From positions 62,001 to 126,000 of the forward strand of contig NZ_JAKSYL010000137.1 of the NCBI RefSeq assembly GCF_022829515.1: a DNA stretch of 64,000 nt. The letters are read 5' to 3'. Below are positions 12,751 to 21,673 of this stretch, piece after piece. The translations under genes and the position numbers were made by a program. Below the pieces are notes generated by a model. It made no database searches and had not been told where the DNA came from. It saw nothing but the letters and a program-made list of their open reading frames with translations. The DNA comes from Methylobacterium sp. J-048. GTDB taxonomy: Bacteria > Pseudomonadota > Alphaproteobacteria > Rhizobiales > Beijerinckiaceae. How positions within the stretch are numbered: the first letter of the stretch is position 1; the number at the start of each line of letters is the position of its first letter.

Positions 12751-14427
12751 ATGCGCGCCAGCCTGAAGCTCAAATTAAGCGGCCTATTCGCTTTGCTCCT
12801 GCTCGCGGCCGCGCTCCAGGGGGGATTCGCGATCCATAAGATGGTCGCCCTCGACCGCCAGCTCGAAGCGCTGCTCGACCACGCGGTCCTGTCGATGAAC
12901 GAGGCGCAGGCGGTCGAGGCCCTGGTGATCCGCACGCGGCTCGCCCAGGTCCGGTTCGTCACCGCGGCAGCGGAGACCGAGCGGCAGCTCACCGTGAAGG
13001 AGGTCGACGGGCTGACCCGGGAGCGGAACGCCAAGGTCGAAGCCTATCGGGCGCTGATCGCGTCGCCCGACGAGAAGGCGCGATTCGACGACCTGCTCGC
13101 CAAGCTCAAGGTCCAGCATTACGACTGGGAGCGCCTGCGCGGCTTCACCCTCGACCAGCGCGATCCGGCGATGTCGTATTTCCGCGGGACGATGAACGGC
13201 CATTACGTCGCCGCCGCCGGGGCCGCGCACGCGCTCGCGGAGATGAACATCAAGGCCGGCGACGAGGCCGGCCGGAACGCGCGCCGGAGCCAGGCGGAGG
13301 CCGTCCGCTCCACCGTGATCATGCTGGGCGTCACGCTGCTGATCGCGCTCGGCGCGACCGTTTACAGCTTCGTCGGCGTCTCGCGGCCGATCACCGTCAT
13401 GACCCGGGCCATGCGCCGCTTGGCCGACGGCGACACGCAGGCAGAGATTCCCTACGCCACCCGGCGGGACGAGATCGGCGCCATGTCGGCCACCGTCGCG
13501 GTGTTCAAGCGGAACCTGCTGCACGCACGTGCCCTCGAGGCCGAGGCGGCCCAGGCCCGCGCCGATTCCGAGACCCAGCGCCGGGAGGCGACGCGGACCC
13601 TGGCCGACCGGTTCGAGAGCGCCATCGGCGGCATCGTCGGCTCGGTCACGATGGCCGCGACGCGGCTGCAGGCCACCGCCCAGGGCCTGAGCGCGACGGC
13701 GACCCAGACCGCCGGCCAGTCGACCAGCGCCGCGGCGGCGGCCGAGCAGGCCTCGACCAACGTGACCACCGTGGCGGTGGCGGCCGAGCAGCTTGGCTCG
13801 ACGGTGGACGAGATCGGGCGCCAGGTCGGATCTTCGGCGGACCTGGCCCAGACCGCCGTCCGCGAGGCGGCCGCGACCGCGCAGCTGGTCCAGGCGCTGA
13901 GCGCCGGGGCGCACCGGGTCGGGGAGGTCGTCGCGCTGATCTCCTCGATCGCCGACCAGACCAACCTGCTGGCGCTGAACGCCACCATCGAGGCGGCGCG
14001 GGCCGGAGAGGCGGGGCGCGGCTTCGCGGTGGTCGCCACCGAGGTCAAGGCGCTCGCCGCCCAGACGGCCCGGGCCACCGCAGAGATTTCCGCGCAGATC
14101 GCGCAGATCCAGGGTTCGACCGGCGAGGCGGTACGGGCGATCGACGGCATCGCAGGCCGCATCCGAGAGATCAGCGGCATGGCGACCGCGATCGCCGCCG
14201 CTGTCGAGGAGCAGGGCGCGGCGACTCAAGAAATCGTCCGCAACGTCACCCAGGCCGCCACCGGCACCGAGGCGGTGACCGCCAACGTCACCGGGGTCGC
14301 CGGCGCCGCCGAGGCGACCGGGAATGCGGCCGGGCAGGTGCTCGATTCCGCTTCGGAAATGGCCCGGCAGGCGGCGCAGCTCGGGGAGGAGGTGGAGCAC
14401 TTCCTGACGACGGTGCGGGCGGCCTGA
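12751..14427 (+). CDS. Methyl-accepting chemotaxis protein
   Basis: This is a transmembrane chemoreceptor of about 558 residues. TM1 is at about 11-28. A periplasmic region of about 160 residues (probably a helical bundle) follows, then TM2 at 188-210, HAMP at 210-262, and a long cytoplasmic signalling hairpin. The tip sequence [20 protein letters not shown] is the conserved CheA/CheW-binding region. The ligand is unknown. It stands on the plus strand between minus-strand jetC and jetB, so it interrupts what is normally one operon. ATG 12751 was preferred to the in-frame TTG at 12739, with a GGGGGGA tract upstream. It ends 10 bases before a long inverted repeat. Confidence 0.92.
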   Translation: MRASLKLKLSGLFALLLLAAALQGGFAIHKMVALDRQLEALLDHAVLSMNEAQAVEALVIRTRLAQVRFVTAAAETERQLTVKEVDGLTRERNAKVEAYRALIASPDEKARFDDLLAKLKVQHYDWERLRGFTLDQRDPAMSYFRGTMNGHYVAAAGAAHALAEMNIKAGDEAGRNARRSQAEAVRSTVIMLGVTLLIALGATVYSFVGVSRPITVMTRAMRRLADGDTQAEIPYATRRDEIGAMSATVAVFKRNLLHARALEAEAAQARADSETQRREATRTLADRFESAIGGIVGSVTMAATRLQATAQGLSATATQTAGQSTSAAAAAEQASTNVTTVAVAAEQLGSTVDEIGRQVGSSADLAQTAVREAAATAQLVQALSAGAHRVGEVVALISSIADQTNLLALNATIEAARAGEAGRGFAVVATEVKALAAQTARATAEISAQIAQIQGSTGEAVRAIDGIAGRIREISGMATAIAAAVEEQGAATQEIVRNVTQAATGTEAVTANVTGVAGAAEATGNAAGQVLDSASEMARQAAQLGEEVEHFLTTVRAA

Positions 14428-14437
14428 GGCATCACGC

Positions 14438-14529
14438 CGTCATTGCGAGCGCAGCGAAGCAATCCAGAGAAGCGCAACATCTTGGAAGCACGCTCCACCC
14501 TGGATTGCTTAGCTGCGCTCGCAATGACG
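14438..14529. repeat. 30-bp inverted repeat (REP-like) between convergent chemoreceptor and jetB genes
   Basis: The left arm at 14438-14467 and the right arm at 14500-14529 are reverse complements at 29 of 30 positions, with a 32-base spacer. The arm reads CGTCATTGCGAGCGCAGCGA and onward to AATCCAG. It sits exactly between two convergent genes, where a bidirectional terminator or REP element would be expected. Repeats of this kind are scattered in alphaproteobacterial genomes (family knowledge). No T-run follows, so its role as terminator is inference. Confidence 0.85.
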
Positions 14530-14537
14530 GTGAACTC

Positions 14538-15164
14538 TCAGAGCTCCCCGGCTTCCGACCACGCCCGCAGGCGCTCCAGCCACGCGTCGGAGGCCAGCAC
14601 CGCCAGGCCCGGCAGCAGCGACAGCGGCGTGACCCGCTCGACCCGGTCGCGCTCGCCCATCCGGAGGCCGCCGCGGCGGGCGTAGAGGCGCAGGATGTCG
14701 GCGAGGCGGCCCTCTTCCGGGGGATCATTGCGCGCCGCCGCGCGGATTTTTTCCACGATCTCGTCGGTGGTGCACTCGACGATCCCGTCCGTGCTGGCGC
14801 GGTTGTCGCGCAGGCCCTCTTCGTAGAGCAGCCGCAGCGCCAGCAGCACAAGGGTCTCGTCCTTGCGCAGGCGCTCGGAGGCGATGTCGTGCCGGGGCGC
14901 GTCCGCGGCCGGGCTCAGCGACACCATCTGGTCGCGGTGCGAGACCGTGAGCGCGTAGCCGAGGCAGGCGAAATAGTCGGTGAAGAACGGCGCATAGTGC
15001 CGGGCCAGCTCGTAGGAGCGGCCGATTCCCGGCGTGTCCGCGTAGATCACCTGCCCCTTGAGCATCACCTGGAGGGCGCGGCACAACTCCTCGGCGTCAG
15101 GGGCGCGGGCCCCCGGAGGCGGCGGCTCGTCGCCGTCGATGATCGCGCGAAACCCCTCAAGCAC
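14538..15164 (-). CDS. jetB: KITE-type subunit of the Wadjet/MksBEF-like complex (JetB/MksE-like, DUF4194)
   Basis: The product has about 208 residues from GTG 15164, which overlaps the end of jetA by eight bases and has GGAG ten bases upstream. It shows the winged-helix pattern of DUF4194 proteins: ELCRALQVMLKGQVIYAD near the N terminus, a middle helix pair, and ERLRKDETLVLLALRLLYEEG, typical of JetB/MksE. These KITE proteins bind the kleisin and bridge the SMC heads. A longer frame opens upstream but its residues do not resemble the family. The coupling with jetA, together with the nearby SMC gene, supports the call. Confidence 0.8.
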   Translation of the reverse strand: MLEGFRAIIDGDEPPPPGARAPDAEELCRALQVMLKGQVIYADTPGIGRSYELARHYAPFFTDYFACLGYALTVSHRDQMVSLSPAADAPRHDIASERLRKDETLVLLALRLLYEEGLRDNRASTDGIVECTTDEIVEKIRAAARNDPPEEGRLADILRLYARRGGLRMGERDRVERVTPLSLLPGLAVLASDAWLERLRAWSEAGEL

Positions 15165-16527
15165 CGGCGCGACGCTCCAGCAAGAAATCCGGGCAATCCA
15201 GCCAGCCGTTGGCCAGCCGCTCGGGCAGCCGGACCACGGCGTAGCGGTCGCGCAGCCGCGCATCGAACAGCACGTCGATCTCGCGCAGGCGCTGGAACAC
15301 CACGAAGTCGTCCACGCCGTCGATCGTGATCTGCGAGCCGCGCAGCGACACGGCCTTGCCGAGCCGCGCCTCGACGAAGGCGGTCATCGATTCCGGCGTC
15401 ACGGTGGTGCGGCGGCGGAACTCGGCCTTGGCGGCCGCGAAGGCATCGACCGCGGGGTCGTCATCGACATCCGGCAGCGGCTCGACATCGATGGCGCTCC
15501 GGCGGGCGCGGGGCGCCTGCAGGTGGGCTTGGCCGATCGGAGGGCGCAGCAGCGACACCACCGGCGGCACGTCCGGCGCCACCTCGGCGGCGCCGACGGC
15601 CCGCAGCATCGCGGCGGTGCGCTCGATTCCCGTCGGATCCGGCCGGTCCATGGCGTGGAGCGCGGCGCCGATCCGCCGTTCCAGGCGCGCCACCACGGCG
15701 TCGACCGCGTCGAGATGGTTGTCGAGCCCCTCGAACACCGAGAGGATCTGGGCGAGATCCACCCGGACCGCCCGCTGGGCGGTGTCGAGATCGGGGCTGC
15801 GGCCCTCGCGGATCAGGCCCTCGGCCAGCGCCCGGACCGTGAGGGCGTCGCGGAGCGCCCGTCCGGCCTCGCGGACCACGCTGGCGCGGAACCGGAACGG
15901 GTTGAAGCGGGTGTGCAGCGTCCGGTAGTCGCTGATCAGGTGGCGCTCGACGAAATCCTCGAAGAACAGCCGGAAGGTCTTGGCCCGATCGGGCTCGCGC
16001 AGGATCCGCTCCTCGACCTTGCGCATGCCGGCGGCGAGCCCGCGGACATGGGCCAGGAAGGCGGCGGATGCCCGAGCGGCGTTGGACAGCGCCTCGGAGC
16101 GGCTGCCCGGATCGGAGACGGCGCTCTCCAGCCCGCCCAGCACCTCCAGCACCGCGCCGCCATAGGAGCGGGTCTCGCCACGCTCCAGCCGCGACAGCTC
16201 TTCGAGGAGGAGGCGCGCCTCGGGGTCGAACTCGACCACCGGCACGTAGCGCTCGCGGCGCTCGATCAGCCAGCCGGTCTCGAGGAGCCGGCGGTACAGC
16301 GCGGTGCGGCGCTCAGTCGGATCGGCGGAGATCGGCTCGTCGCCCAGAATCTCCGGATCGCTCCAGCCGGCGGCGAAATCGCCGATCTCGGCCAGCAATT
16401 CGGCCTTGCGCACCGGCTCCGCCCCGAGGACGCGCCGGTGCAGGTGCAGCAGCAGGGCCGCGTTGAAGCCCCGGCTCGGCGAAGCCAGGGGCTTGAACAG
16501 CTCGTCGGGCAGCTGCGCGAACAGCAT
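15157..16527 (-). CDS. jetA: Kleisin-like subunit of the Wadjet/MksBEF-like complex (JetA/MksF-like)
   Basis: The product has 456 residues. It starts MLFAQLPDELFKPLASPSRG, close to the start of JetA-family proteins, and continues with a winged-helix region (AALYRRLLETGWLIERRERYVP) and helical segments. A C-terminal winged-helix-like end follows (ITIDGVDDFVVFQRLREIDV). Kleisins of this type link the two SMC heads. It begins 35 bases after the FKBP gene on the same strand and overlaps jetB by eight bases. No catalytic motif is expected and none is seen. Assignment rests on length, N terminus and gene order; a database search was not possible. Confidence 0.75.
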   Translation of the reverse strand: MLFAQLPDELFKPLASPSRGFNAALLLHLHRRVLGAEPVRKAELLAEIGDFAAGWSDPEILGDEPISADPTERRTALYRRLLETGWLIERRERYVPVVEFDPEARLLLEELSRLERGETRSYGGAVLEVLGGLESAVSDPGSRSEALSNAARASAAFLAHVRGLAAGMRKVEERILREPDRAKTFRLFFEDFVERHLISDYRTLHTRFNPFRFRASVVREAGRALRDALTVRALAEGLIREGRSPDLDTAQRAVRVDLAQILSVFEGLDNHLDAVDAVVARLERRIGAALHAMDRPDPTGIERTAAMLRAVGAAEVAPDVPPVVSLLRPPIGQAHLQAPRARRSAIDVEPLPDVDDDPAVDAFAAAKAEFRRRTTVTPESMTAFVEARLGKAVSLRGSQITIDGVDDFVVFQRLREIDVLFDARLRDRYAVVRLPERLANGWLDCPDFLLERRAGA

Positions 16528-16562
16528 TCTTTTGGGACTCTCGCGCTCGCGCAGCCGAAGCC

Positions 16563-16979
16563 TTACTTCGCGCCGAGCAGTTCGACGTCGAAGATCAGCG
16601 TGGCGTTCGGCGGGATCACGCCGCCGGCGCCGCGCGCGCCGTAGCCGAGCTCCGGCGGGATGATCAGGGTGCGCTTGCCCCCGGTCTTCATCGTGGCAAC
16701 GCCGAGGTCCCAGCCCTGGATCACCTGGCCGGCGCCGAGCGGGAAGCTGAAGGGCTGGTTGCGGTCCCGCGAGGAATCGAACTTCTTGCCCTTCTTGCCG
16801 CCCTCGTCGAGCCAGCCGGTGTACTGCACGGTGACCTGCTGGCCGGCCTTCGGCTCGGGCCCGGTGCCCACGACCTCGTCCTGGTACTTCAGGCCCGAGG
16901 GCAGGGTGACGATCTCGGCATTCGCGGCTGCTGTCATGGCGATGAACGCGGCTCCGGCAATGAGGGACAGGCGAGGCAT
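16563..16979 (-). CDS. Secreted FKBP-type peptidyl-prolyl cis-trans isomerase
   Basis: The 138-residue product has a signal peptide (about 1-21, ending ANA) and one FKBP domain. Typical pieces are [37 protein letters not shown] and [13 protein letters not shown]. The enzyme would catalyse prolyl isomerisation in the periplasm. Length and motifs are normal for a single-domain FKBP. It lies 35 bases upstream of jetA on the same strand, so co-transcription is possible but a functional link is not implied. Confidence 0.93.
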   Translation of the reverse strand: MPRLSLIAGAAFIAMTAAANAEIVTLPSGLKYQDEVVGTGPEPKAGQQVTVQYTGWLDEGGKKGKKFDSSRDRNQPFSFPLGAGQVIQGWDLGVATMKTGGKRTLIIPPELGYGARGAGGVIPPNATLIFDVELLGAK

Positions 16980-17087
16980 GGGAACTCCCTGGAGCCGGCG
17001 CCGTCCGCGCCGGCCGTCGGGGGGCCTTCTATCGACTCAGGCCGGTCCAGGCCAGGGAGGCGGGCGATCCCCCGTTCGGGAGGCCGC

Positions 17088-19187
17088 TCAGGCCGCCCGG
17101 ACGGTGTCGAGGAAGCGCGCCACCTCGGCGGTGAGGGTCTCGGACTGGCGCGACAGCTCCGTCGCCGCGCTGAGAACCTGGCCCGCCGCCTTGCCGGTCT
17201 CGTCGGCGGCATCGGCCACGCCGGTGATGTTGTCGGTCACCTCGCCGGTGCCCTGCGCGGCCTGGCCGACGTTGCGGACGATCTCCTGCGTCGCCGCGCC
17301 CTGCTGTTCGACCGCGGCAGCGATCGAGGTCGCCACGCCGCTGATCTCCTGGATGCGGGCGGTGATCGAGCCGATCGCCGACACCGCGCCGCCGGTGGAG
17401 GCCTGGATCCGGGCGATCTGGCCGGAAATCTCCTCCGTGGCCTTGGCGGTCTGCTCGGCGAGCGCCTTCACCTCCGAGGCGACGACGGCGAAGCCGCGGC
17501 CGGCATCCCCGGCGCGGGCCGCCTCGATCGTGGCGTTCAGCGCCAGCAGGTTGGTCTGGCCGGCGATCGACGAGATCAACCCGACGACGTCGCCGATCCG
17601 CGCCACGGCGCTGCTCAACTCCTGCACCAGGGTTGCGGTCTGCCCGGCCTCGGCGGCCGCGCCCAAAGCGAGCTTGGCCGATCCGTCGACCTGCCGGCCG
17701 ATCTCCTGGACCGATGTGCCCAGCTCCTCGGCGGCGGCCGCGACCGTGTTGACGTTGCTGGCGGCCTGCTCGGCGGCAGCTGCCACCGTGGTGGACTGGT
17801 TGGCCGTATGGGTCGCGGTGGCCGTCATGGTCTGAGCGGTGGCCTGGAGTTCGGTGGCGGAGGACGACACCATACCGATGATGCCGCCGATCGCGGCCTC
17901 GAAGCTCTCGGCCATCTGGCGCATGCCGGCCTTGCGCTGCGCCTCGGCGGCCAGCCGCGCCTGCGCGGTCTCTTCCTCCAGGGCGCGGGTGCGGATCAGG
18001 TTGTCCTTGAACACCTGGACGGTGCGCGCCATCGCGTCGATTTCGTTGCCGCGGTCGCGCAGGGGCACCTCGACCGACGCGTCGCCGTCGGCCAGGGCCT
18101 GCATGGTCCCGGTCATGGTCCGGATCGGCCGCAGCACGAAGCGGAACAGGGCAACCAGCGCGAGGGCGACGAGCAGGGTGGAGATCAACAGTGCCGCGAC
18201 GTTGCGGACCAGGACGCTGCGCGCCTCCCGGGCGAGTGTCTCGGCCCGCGCGATCATTTCGTCGAGGGCAGCGTAAGCAAGGTCGACGAGGGTCGCCTGT
18301 TCCGGCGTGTCGAGCTTGCGCGCTTCCTGCAGCGTGATCCGCGGCGGCTCGTTCTGGGCCAGCGCGGTCGAGACCGCCAGGCGTCGGGCCAGGGGCGCCC
18401 CCTCGAAATTGTTGGTCCGGGCCTTCTCGAAGGCCGCGCGAACCGTTTCGGAGAGGTTCGTGGCGGTCTCCGTGGCGGCTTTCCAGAAGGCGTCGAGCCG
18501 CCCGCGCTCCTCGGCGGCGGCCACGGTCTCGGCGGCAGACCAGGGGGTGCCGGCCGACAGGGAGGTCTGGATCCGCAGGGCGACGGCGCCGACCGCCATC
18601 CGGGTCGCCCAGGCCGAGCGCTTGAGGGCGAGGTTGCGCTCGAGGATCAGGTCGGTGCGCGGGATCGCGGCATCCACCGCATCCGTCGTCGCCGTCAGCG
18701 TGTCGAGCATGGCCAGGTAGGCCGATTGCGCCTCGGGGACGACGGCGGTGTCGCGCTGGGCCTTGGACACCTTCAGAGCCGCATCGACCCGGGGCCGGAG
18801 ACGTTCGACGCGCTCGCGCGCCGCCTGGAGCGGGCCGAGCGTCGCCCTGACGGCTGAGAGGTCCAGGTCGCCCACCAGCGTCGTCGCCGAGGCCATGCCG
18901 GCAACGGCCCGCTGCCGCTCCGCGTAGAGCGAGGACAGGGTTTCCGCGTCCATGGGCTGGTCGGCGGCGAGGAACTGCAGGGTGGCGCCCCGCTCAAGCC
19001 GCGTCGCGTACAGGGTCTGGAGCAGCGCGCGGCTCGCCCGAACAAGCGAGATGCCGGATTCGGCCTGGACCGCGTCCGTTCGAGCCCCGATGAGTGCGCT
19101 CGTGGCATAGGTAAAGATGATGAGACCTAAGACGAAGAAGACAACACTCATCGTTGTTCGGATTGAAATGTTCTGCAAACGGCTCAT
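17088..19187 (-). CDS. Methyl-accepting chemotaxis protein with large periplasmic domain
   Basis: This chemoreceptor has about 699 residues from ATG 19187, chosen for its GGAG ribosome-binding site seven bases upstream. TM1 is at about 13-35. A helical periplasmic sensor of roughly 270 residues follows, then TM2 ([19 protein letters not shown]), HAMP and the signalling hairpin with [20 protein letters not shown] at the tip. The ligand is not evident. Its signalling half is closely related to that of the receptor at 12751-14427. The two genes point towards each other and bracket jetB, jetA and the FKBP gene. The region upstream is AT-rich and probably holds its promoter. Confidence 0.92.
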   Translation of the reverse strand: MSRLQNISIRTTMSVVFFVLGLIIFTYATSALIGARTDAVQAESGISLVRASRALLQTLYATRLERGATLQFLAADQPMDAETLSSLYAERQRAVAGMASATTLVGDLDLSAVRATLGPLQAARERVERLRPRVDAALKVSKAQRDTAVVPEAQSAYLAMLDTLTATTDAVDAAIPRTDLILERNLALKRSAWATRMAVGAVALRIQTSLSAGTPWSAAETVAAAEERGRLDAFWKAATETATNLSETVRAAFEKARTNNFEGAPLARRLAVSTALAQNEPPRITLQEARKLDTPEQATLVDLAYAALDEMIARAETLAREARSVLVRNVAALLISTLLVALALVALFRFVLRPIRTMTGTMQALADGDASVEVPLRDRGNEIDAMARTVQVFKDNLIRTRALEEETAQARLAAEAQRKAGMRQMAESFEAAIGGIIGMVSSSATELQATAQTMTATATHTANQSTTVAAAAEQAASNVNTVAAAAEELGTSVQEIGRQVDGSAKLALGAAAEAGQTATLVQELSSAVARIGDVVGLISSIAGQTNLLALNATIEAARAGDAGRGFAVVASEVKALAEQTAKATEEISGQIARIQASTGGAVSAIGSITARIQEISGVATSIAAAVEQQGAATQEIVRNVGQAAQGTGEVTDNITGVADAADETGKAAGQVLSAATELSRQSETLTAEVARFLDTVRAA

Positions 19188-19822
19188 CACACAGCTCCGG
19201 ACGCCCGACGGTGACGCGGTAATGTCCGATATGATCGCCTTTGTCGATCGATATAAGCTCGATCCCTTCCGATCTTCGTTCAAATGAAGCTTAAAACTTT
19301 CTCAATTGCTGGCGTCTGAACGTATTTATTCCGTTTTTACCAAATATGTTTGCCGGCTTTGTTTAAATCACATCAACTTCATGCCGTTTTTAATTTCTTG
19401 AATCAGATTGATACCGATCTTTCAGCGATCAGGCGCCCCAACGTCCAGCCGGTCATGCGGAGGCGAAGCCGCCCGCGTTCCGGCCATCCGGCTCCGCAGG
19501 CTCTCAGACGGTTTCCAGTTGAGGCGTTCGGTCTTCCATCCCGCGCCGTCATCATCTCGCGCGCAGCGAGGCGGCCCATCGACACGCGCCGCTCAAGGAT
19601 CCCAGCCGGGACCACGGGACTCACGGGGTCGCTTCGCTCTGCTCGAAAAGACGGTGACGGCCGCCCGCGAGCCCTTCGGCCGGAAACCGTATGAGACGGC
19701 CGGTTCGGCGGCGCACGCTCCAACAAAAAAGCATCATCCCGGATCCTGGATCCGCGACGATGCTTTCGGTCTTCGCGAGTGCCGCGTCTCGAAAGCCGGC
19801 AAAAGCCGTTCGGGACGACGCG
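19188..19822. other. Intergenic region upstream of the second chemoreceptor, AT-rich on its left side
   Basis: This 635-base gap lies between two minus-strand genes. Bases about 19270-19430 are clearly AT-rich and suit a promoter for the chemoreceptor. Bases about 19548-19665 carry two facing degenerate copies resembling the arms of the 14438-14529 repeat (a CGTCAT and CGCAGCGAGGC side, and a CGCTTCGCT and GGTGACGG side), so a decayed REP-like element is likely. The frames in the rest have no recognisable product. Confidence 0.4.
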
Positions 19823-21259
19823 TCAGAAGGTGATCAGCGACTTCAAACCCAGCACCACCGCGTCGGTTTTCCGCAGCGGACTACCGTTTCTGATTATGTA
19901 CTGCACGTTCGGTCGAATGATAATATTTTCAGCCACGTCGATGCTGTAAAATGCCTCGATGTACCGCTCCTGGGTCGGAATTTTTCTGGCCTTGGCGCTG
20001 AGCAAATTAGCCATCGAAATGGCCTCGACCAGCCTGGGATTGGGCGTGGTCTGACCGACGCCGAACCCGAGCCAGTCGTTGGGGCGCTCGGCGCACCAGC
20101 CCTTGTAGATCACCCCGGCCGTGACCAACGACGAATAGGTAGCCGTCTCCTCATCGGCGGCGGCCGCCCGGACGAAAGCCGAGAGGTTGCGCGTCTTGTT
20201 CGCAGGATCCGGGCGATAAATCTCCTGAACGCCGGTGAAGTAGAAGCCGGTGCGATCACCGCGGTGAAGGGGCTGCCCCTTGTACATCGCGAGCGGGAGA
20301 CGCCTGTCGTTCAAATAGACGTCGTTGCCGCCGCCGGTCTCATACCAGCCACCGATCTTGTAGCTTCCCGAAAAAGCATCACCGCCGATTTTCGGAAACC
20401 AGCCCGCCTCCGTGACGATGAGCGCGCCGGTCGCATTGCTGAAACCGAAGTTGAACCCTTCGTTCACATCGTCCGGGTTGACCTGATAAGCACCGACTTG
20501 CAGATAGACACTATCCGGTGTCCCGATGCGGAGACGGGTCGCCCATTGACTGACCGGAAAGGTATAGATGTAGTTTGAAGCAATCTTGCTGACTACGGAA
20601 CCGCACAGCGAATTGAGCTGAAATTCGCAGGCGAAGCCGCCAAAATCGTCGTTCACCGGAAGACGACCGAATTTCAGATCGACATACGGGCCTAGCTTCT
20701 GATCGTACCAGAACTGGCTCAATCGCCAGATCCGGCCGCGTCCGTAGATTTCCTGAACACTCGTGTGCGTGTCGAGATGCGCGTCCAGCGCCAGGCTGCG
20801 CCCCTCGCGATGGCTGATCGTGATCCCGCCGGAAGCGCCTTCCCAATCGAACATTTTCTGGAAGTCGAACAAGCCGCGTATCGCGAGCTGGCCGGCTCCG
20901 AGCAACAGAGGCCCGCGATCCCCGCCTGCCACGTTCGTGGCAGCCTCGTAGACGTAATCCATGTTGAACAGGACGCCGCGATCCCAGAGGAGGTCGCGGA
21001 CCCCGCCGAGATTCCCGAGCAGCCCGTATTGCGGCTTTGGATTTTGCGAATCCGCCGAGCCGGCGGCGGGACGCGTGTTCGGGGCCGGAGTTGGAGGCCG
21101 CTCGAGGGGCAATCGCTGCGGCGCGTTCGGAGCCGGAAGAAGCGTTGATTCTTCCGCGTCTTCGGGCGCCGAAGGCTGAGCCCGCGCCGTCTCGACAAAT
21201 GGACTCGACCCGATGACCAGCAAAGCGGCTGTCCATCTTGAGATAAATCTACGTGCCAT
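19823..21259 (-). CDS. OprB-type carbohydrate-selective porin
   Basis: This is an outer-membrane porin of about 478 residues. From ATG 21259 a signal peptide of about 27 residues ends ETARAQ, then a low-complexity Pro/Ala/Glu linker leads to the barrel. OprB features include LWDRGVLFNMDYVYEAATNV, LGAGQLAIRGLFDFQKMF, and repeated aromatic beta strands ending with VAENIIIRPNVQYIIRNGSP and a C-terminal Phe. Such porins pass sugars and other small solutes. Its base composition is less GC-rich than neighbouring genes and both flanks are AT-rich, which suggests acquisition. A TTG at 21277 is an alternative start. Confidence 0.85.
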   Translation of the reverse strand: MARRFISRWTAALLVIGSSPFVETARAQPSAPEDAEESTLLPAPNAPQRLPLERPPTPAPNTRPAAGSADSQNPKPQYGLLGNLGGVRDLLWDRGVLFNMDYVYEAATNVAGGDRGPLLLGAGQLAIRGLFDFQKMFDWEGASGGITISHREGRSLALDAHLDTHTSVQEIYGRGRIWRLSQFWYDQKLGPYVDLKFGRLPVNDDFGGFACEFQLNSLCGSVVSKIASNYIYTFPVSQWATRLRIGTPDSVYLQVGAYQVNPDDVNEGFNFGFSNATGALIVTEAGWFPKIGGDAFSGSYKIGGWYETGGGNDVYLNDRRLPLAMYKGQPLHRGDRTGFYFTGVQEIYRPDPANKTRNLSAFVRAAAADEETATYSSLVTAGVIYKGWCAERPNDWLGFGVGQTTPNPRLVEAISMANLLSAKARKIPTQERYIEAFYSIDVAENIIIRPNVQYIIRNGSPLRKTDAVVLGLKSLITF

Positions 21260-21673
21260 GATCCATAAAGCCCCCAAGCCGACAGTTTTCTGTTCGGCAC
21301 CAGGGTTTTAGAGGCGCTAAAAACGGAGGATTGCAAATTTTTCTGAGTATTTATTTTCTTATAAATATCAATTTAATTGATACATAAAATGTTGAACTCA
21401 CCCATTCAAATCTTTTCTCGAAACAATGAAGTATTTTTAATATGGGTTCGATGATTTACGATAGAGTATTTGCAGAAAATTGCGGTTTTGGAATGCCTTT
21501 CTCCGACAATGTTGCGGGCCGAAACCGATTTCGTATCGGTACGCAGCCGCCTCATCGCGGTCGTGCGGCGGGCAATACGTCAACTGGAAACTGTTCGACC
21601 GAGCGAGGACTCGCGGCCACACCCGCGGCGAAATCGTCGCCGCCCGGTTGCATTGTGCCGGCGTGACGCCGGT
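21260..21673. other. AT-rich leader region of the porin gene
   Basis: The 414 bases upstream of the porin contain its promoter. Bases about 21330-21450 are strongly AT-rich for this genome and include the dyad at 21366-21382. A 74-codon plus-strand frame at 21442-21666 has no recognisable product and I do not call it. GC content returns to the chromosomal level near 21500. Confidence 0.4.
21366..21382. promoter_or_regulatory. Candidate operator dyad upstream of the porin gene
   Basis: TATCAATTTAATTGATA is a perfect dyad with 7-base arms around a 3-base centre. It lies about 107 bases before the porin start within the AT-rich leader. This size and symmetry suit a dimeric repressor or activator. 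Which regulator binds is unknown; no porin-linked regulator gene is adjacent. AT-rich sequence makes such dyads more likely by chance. Confidence 0.35.

Noticed and set aside
16981-17005. GGAAC-N16-CGTC on the plus strand, near-match to an EcfG promoter
   Set aside because: The -10 box deviates and no plus-strand gene follows; the flanking genes are on the minus strand.
21442-21666. 74-codon plus-strand frame between porin and coaBC
   Set aside because: No ribosome-binding site, no family resemblance, and it spans a sharp change in base composition.
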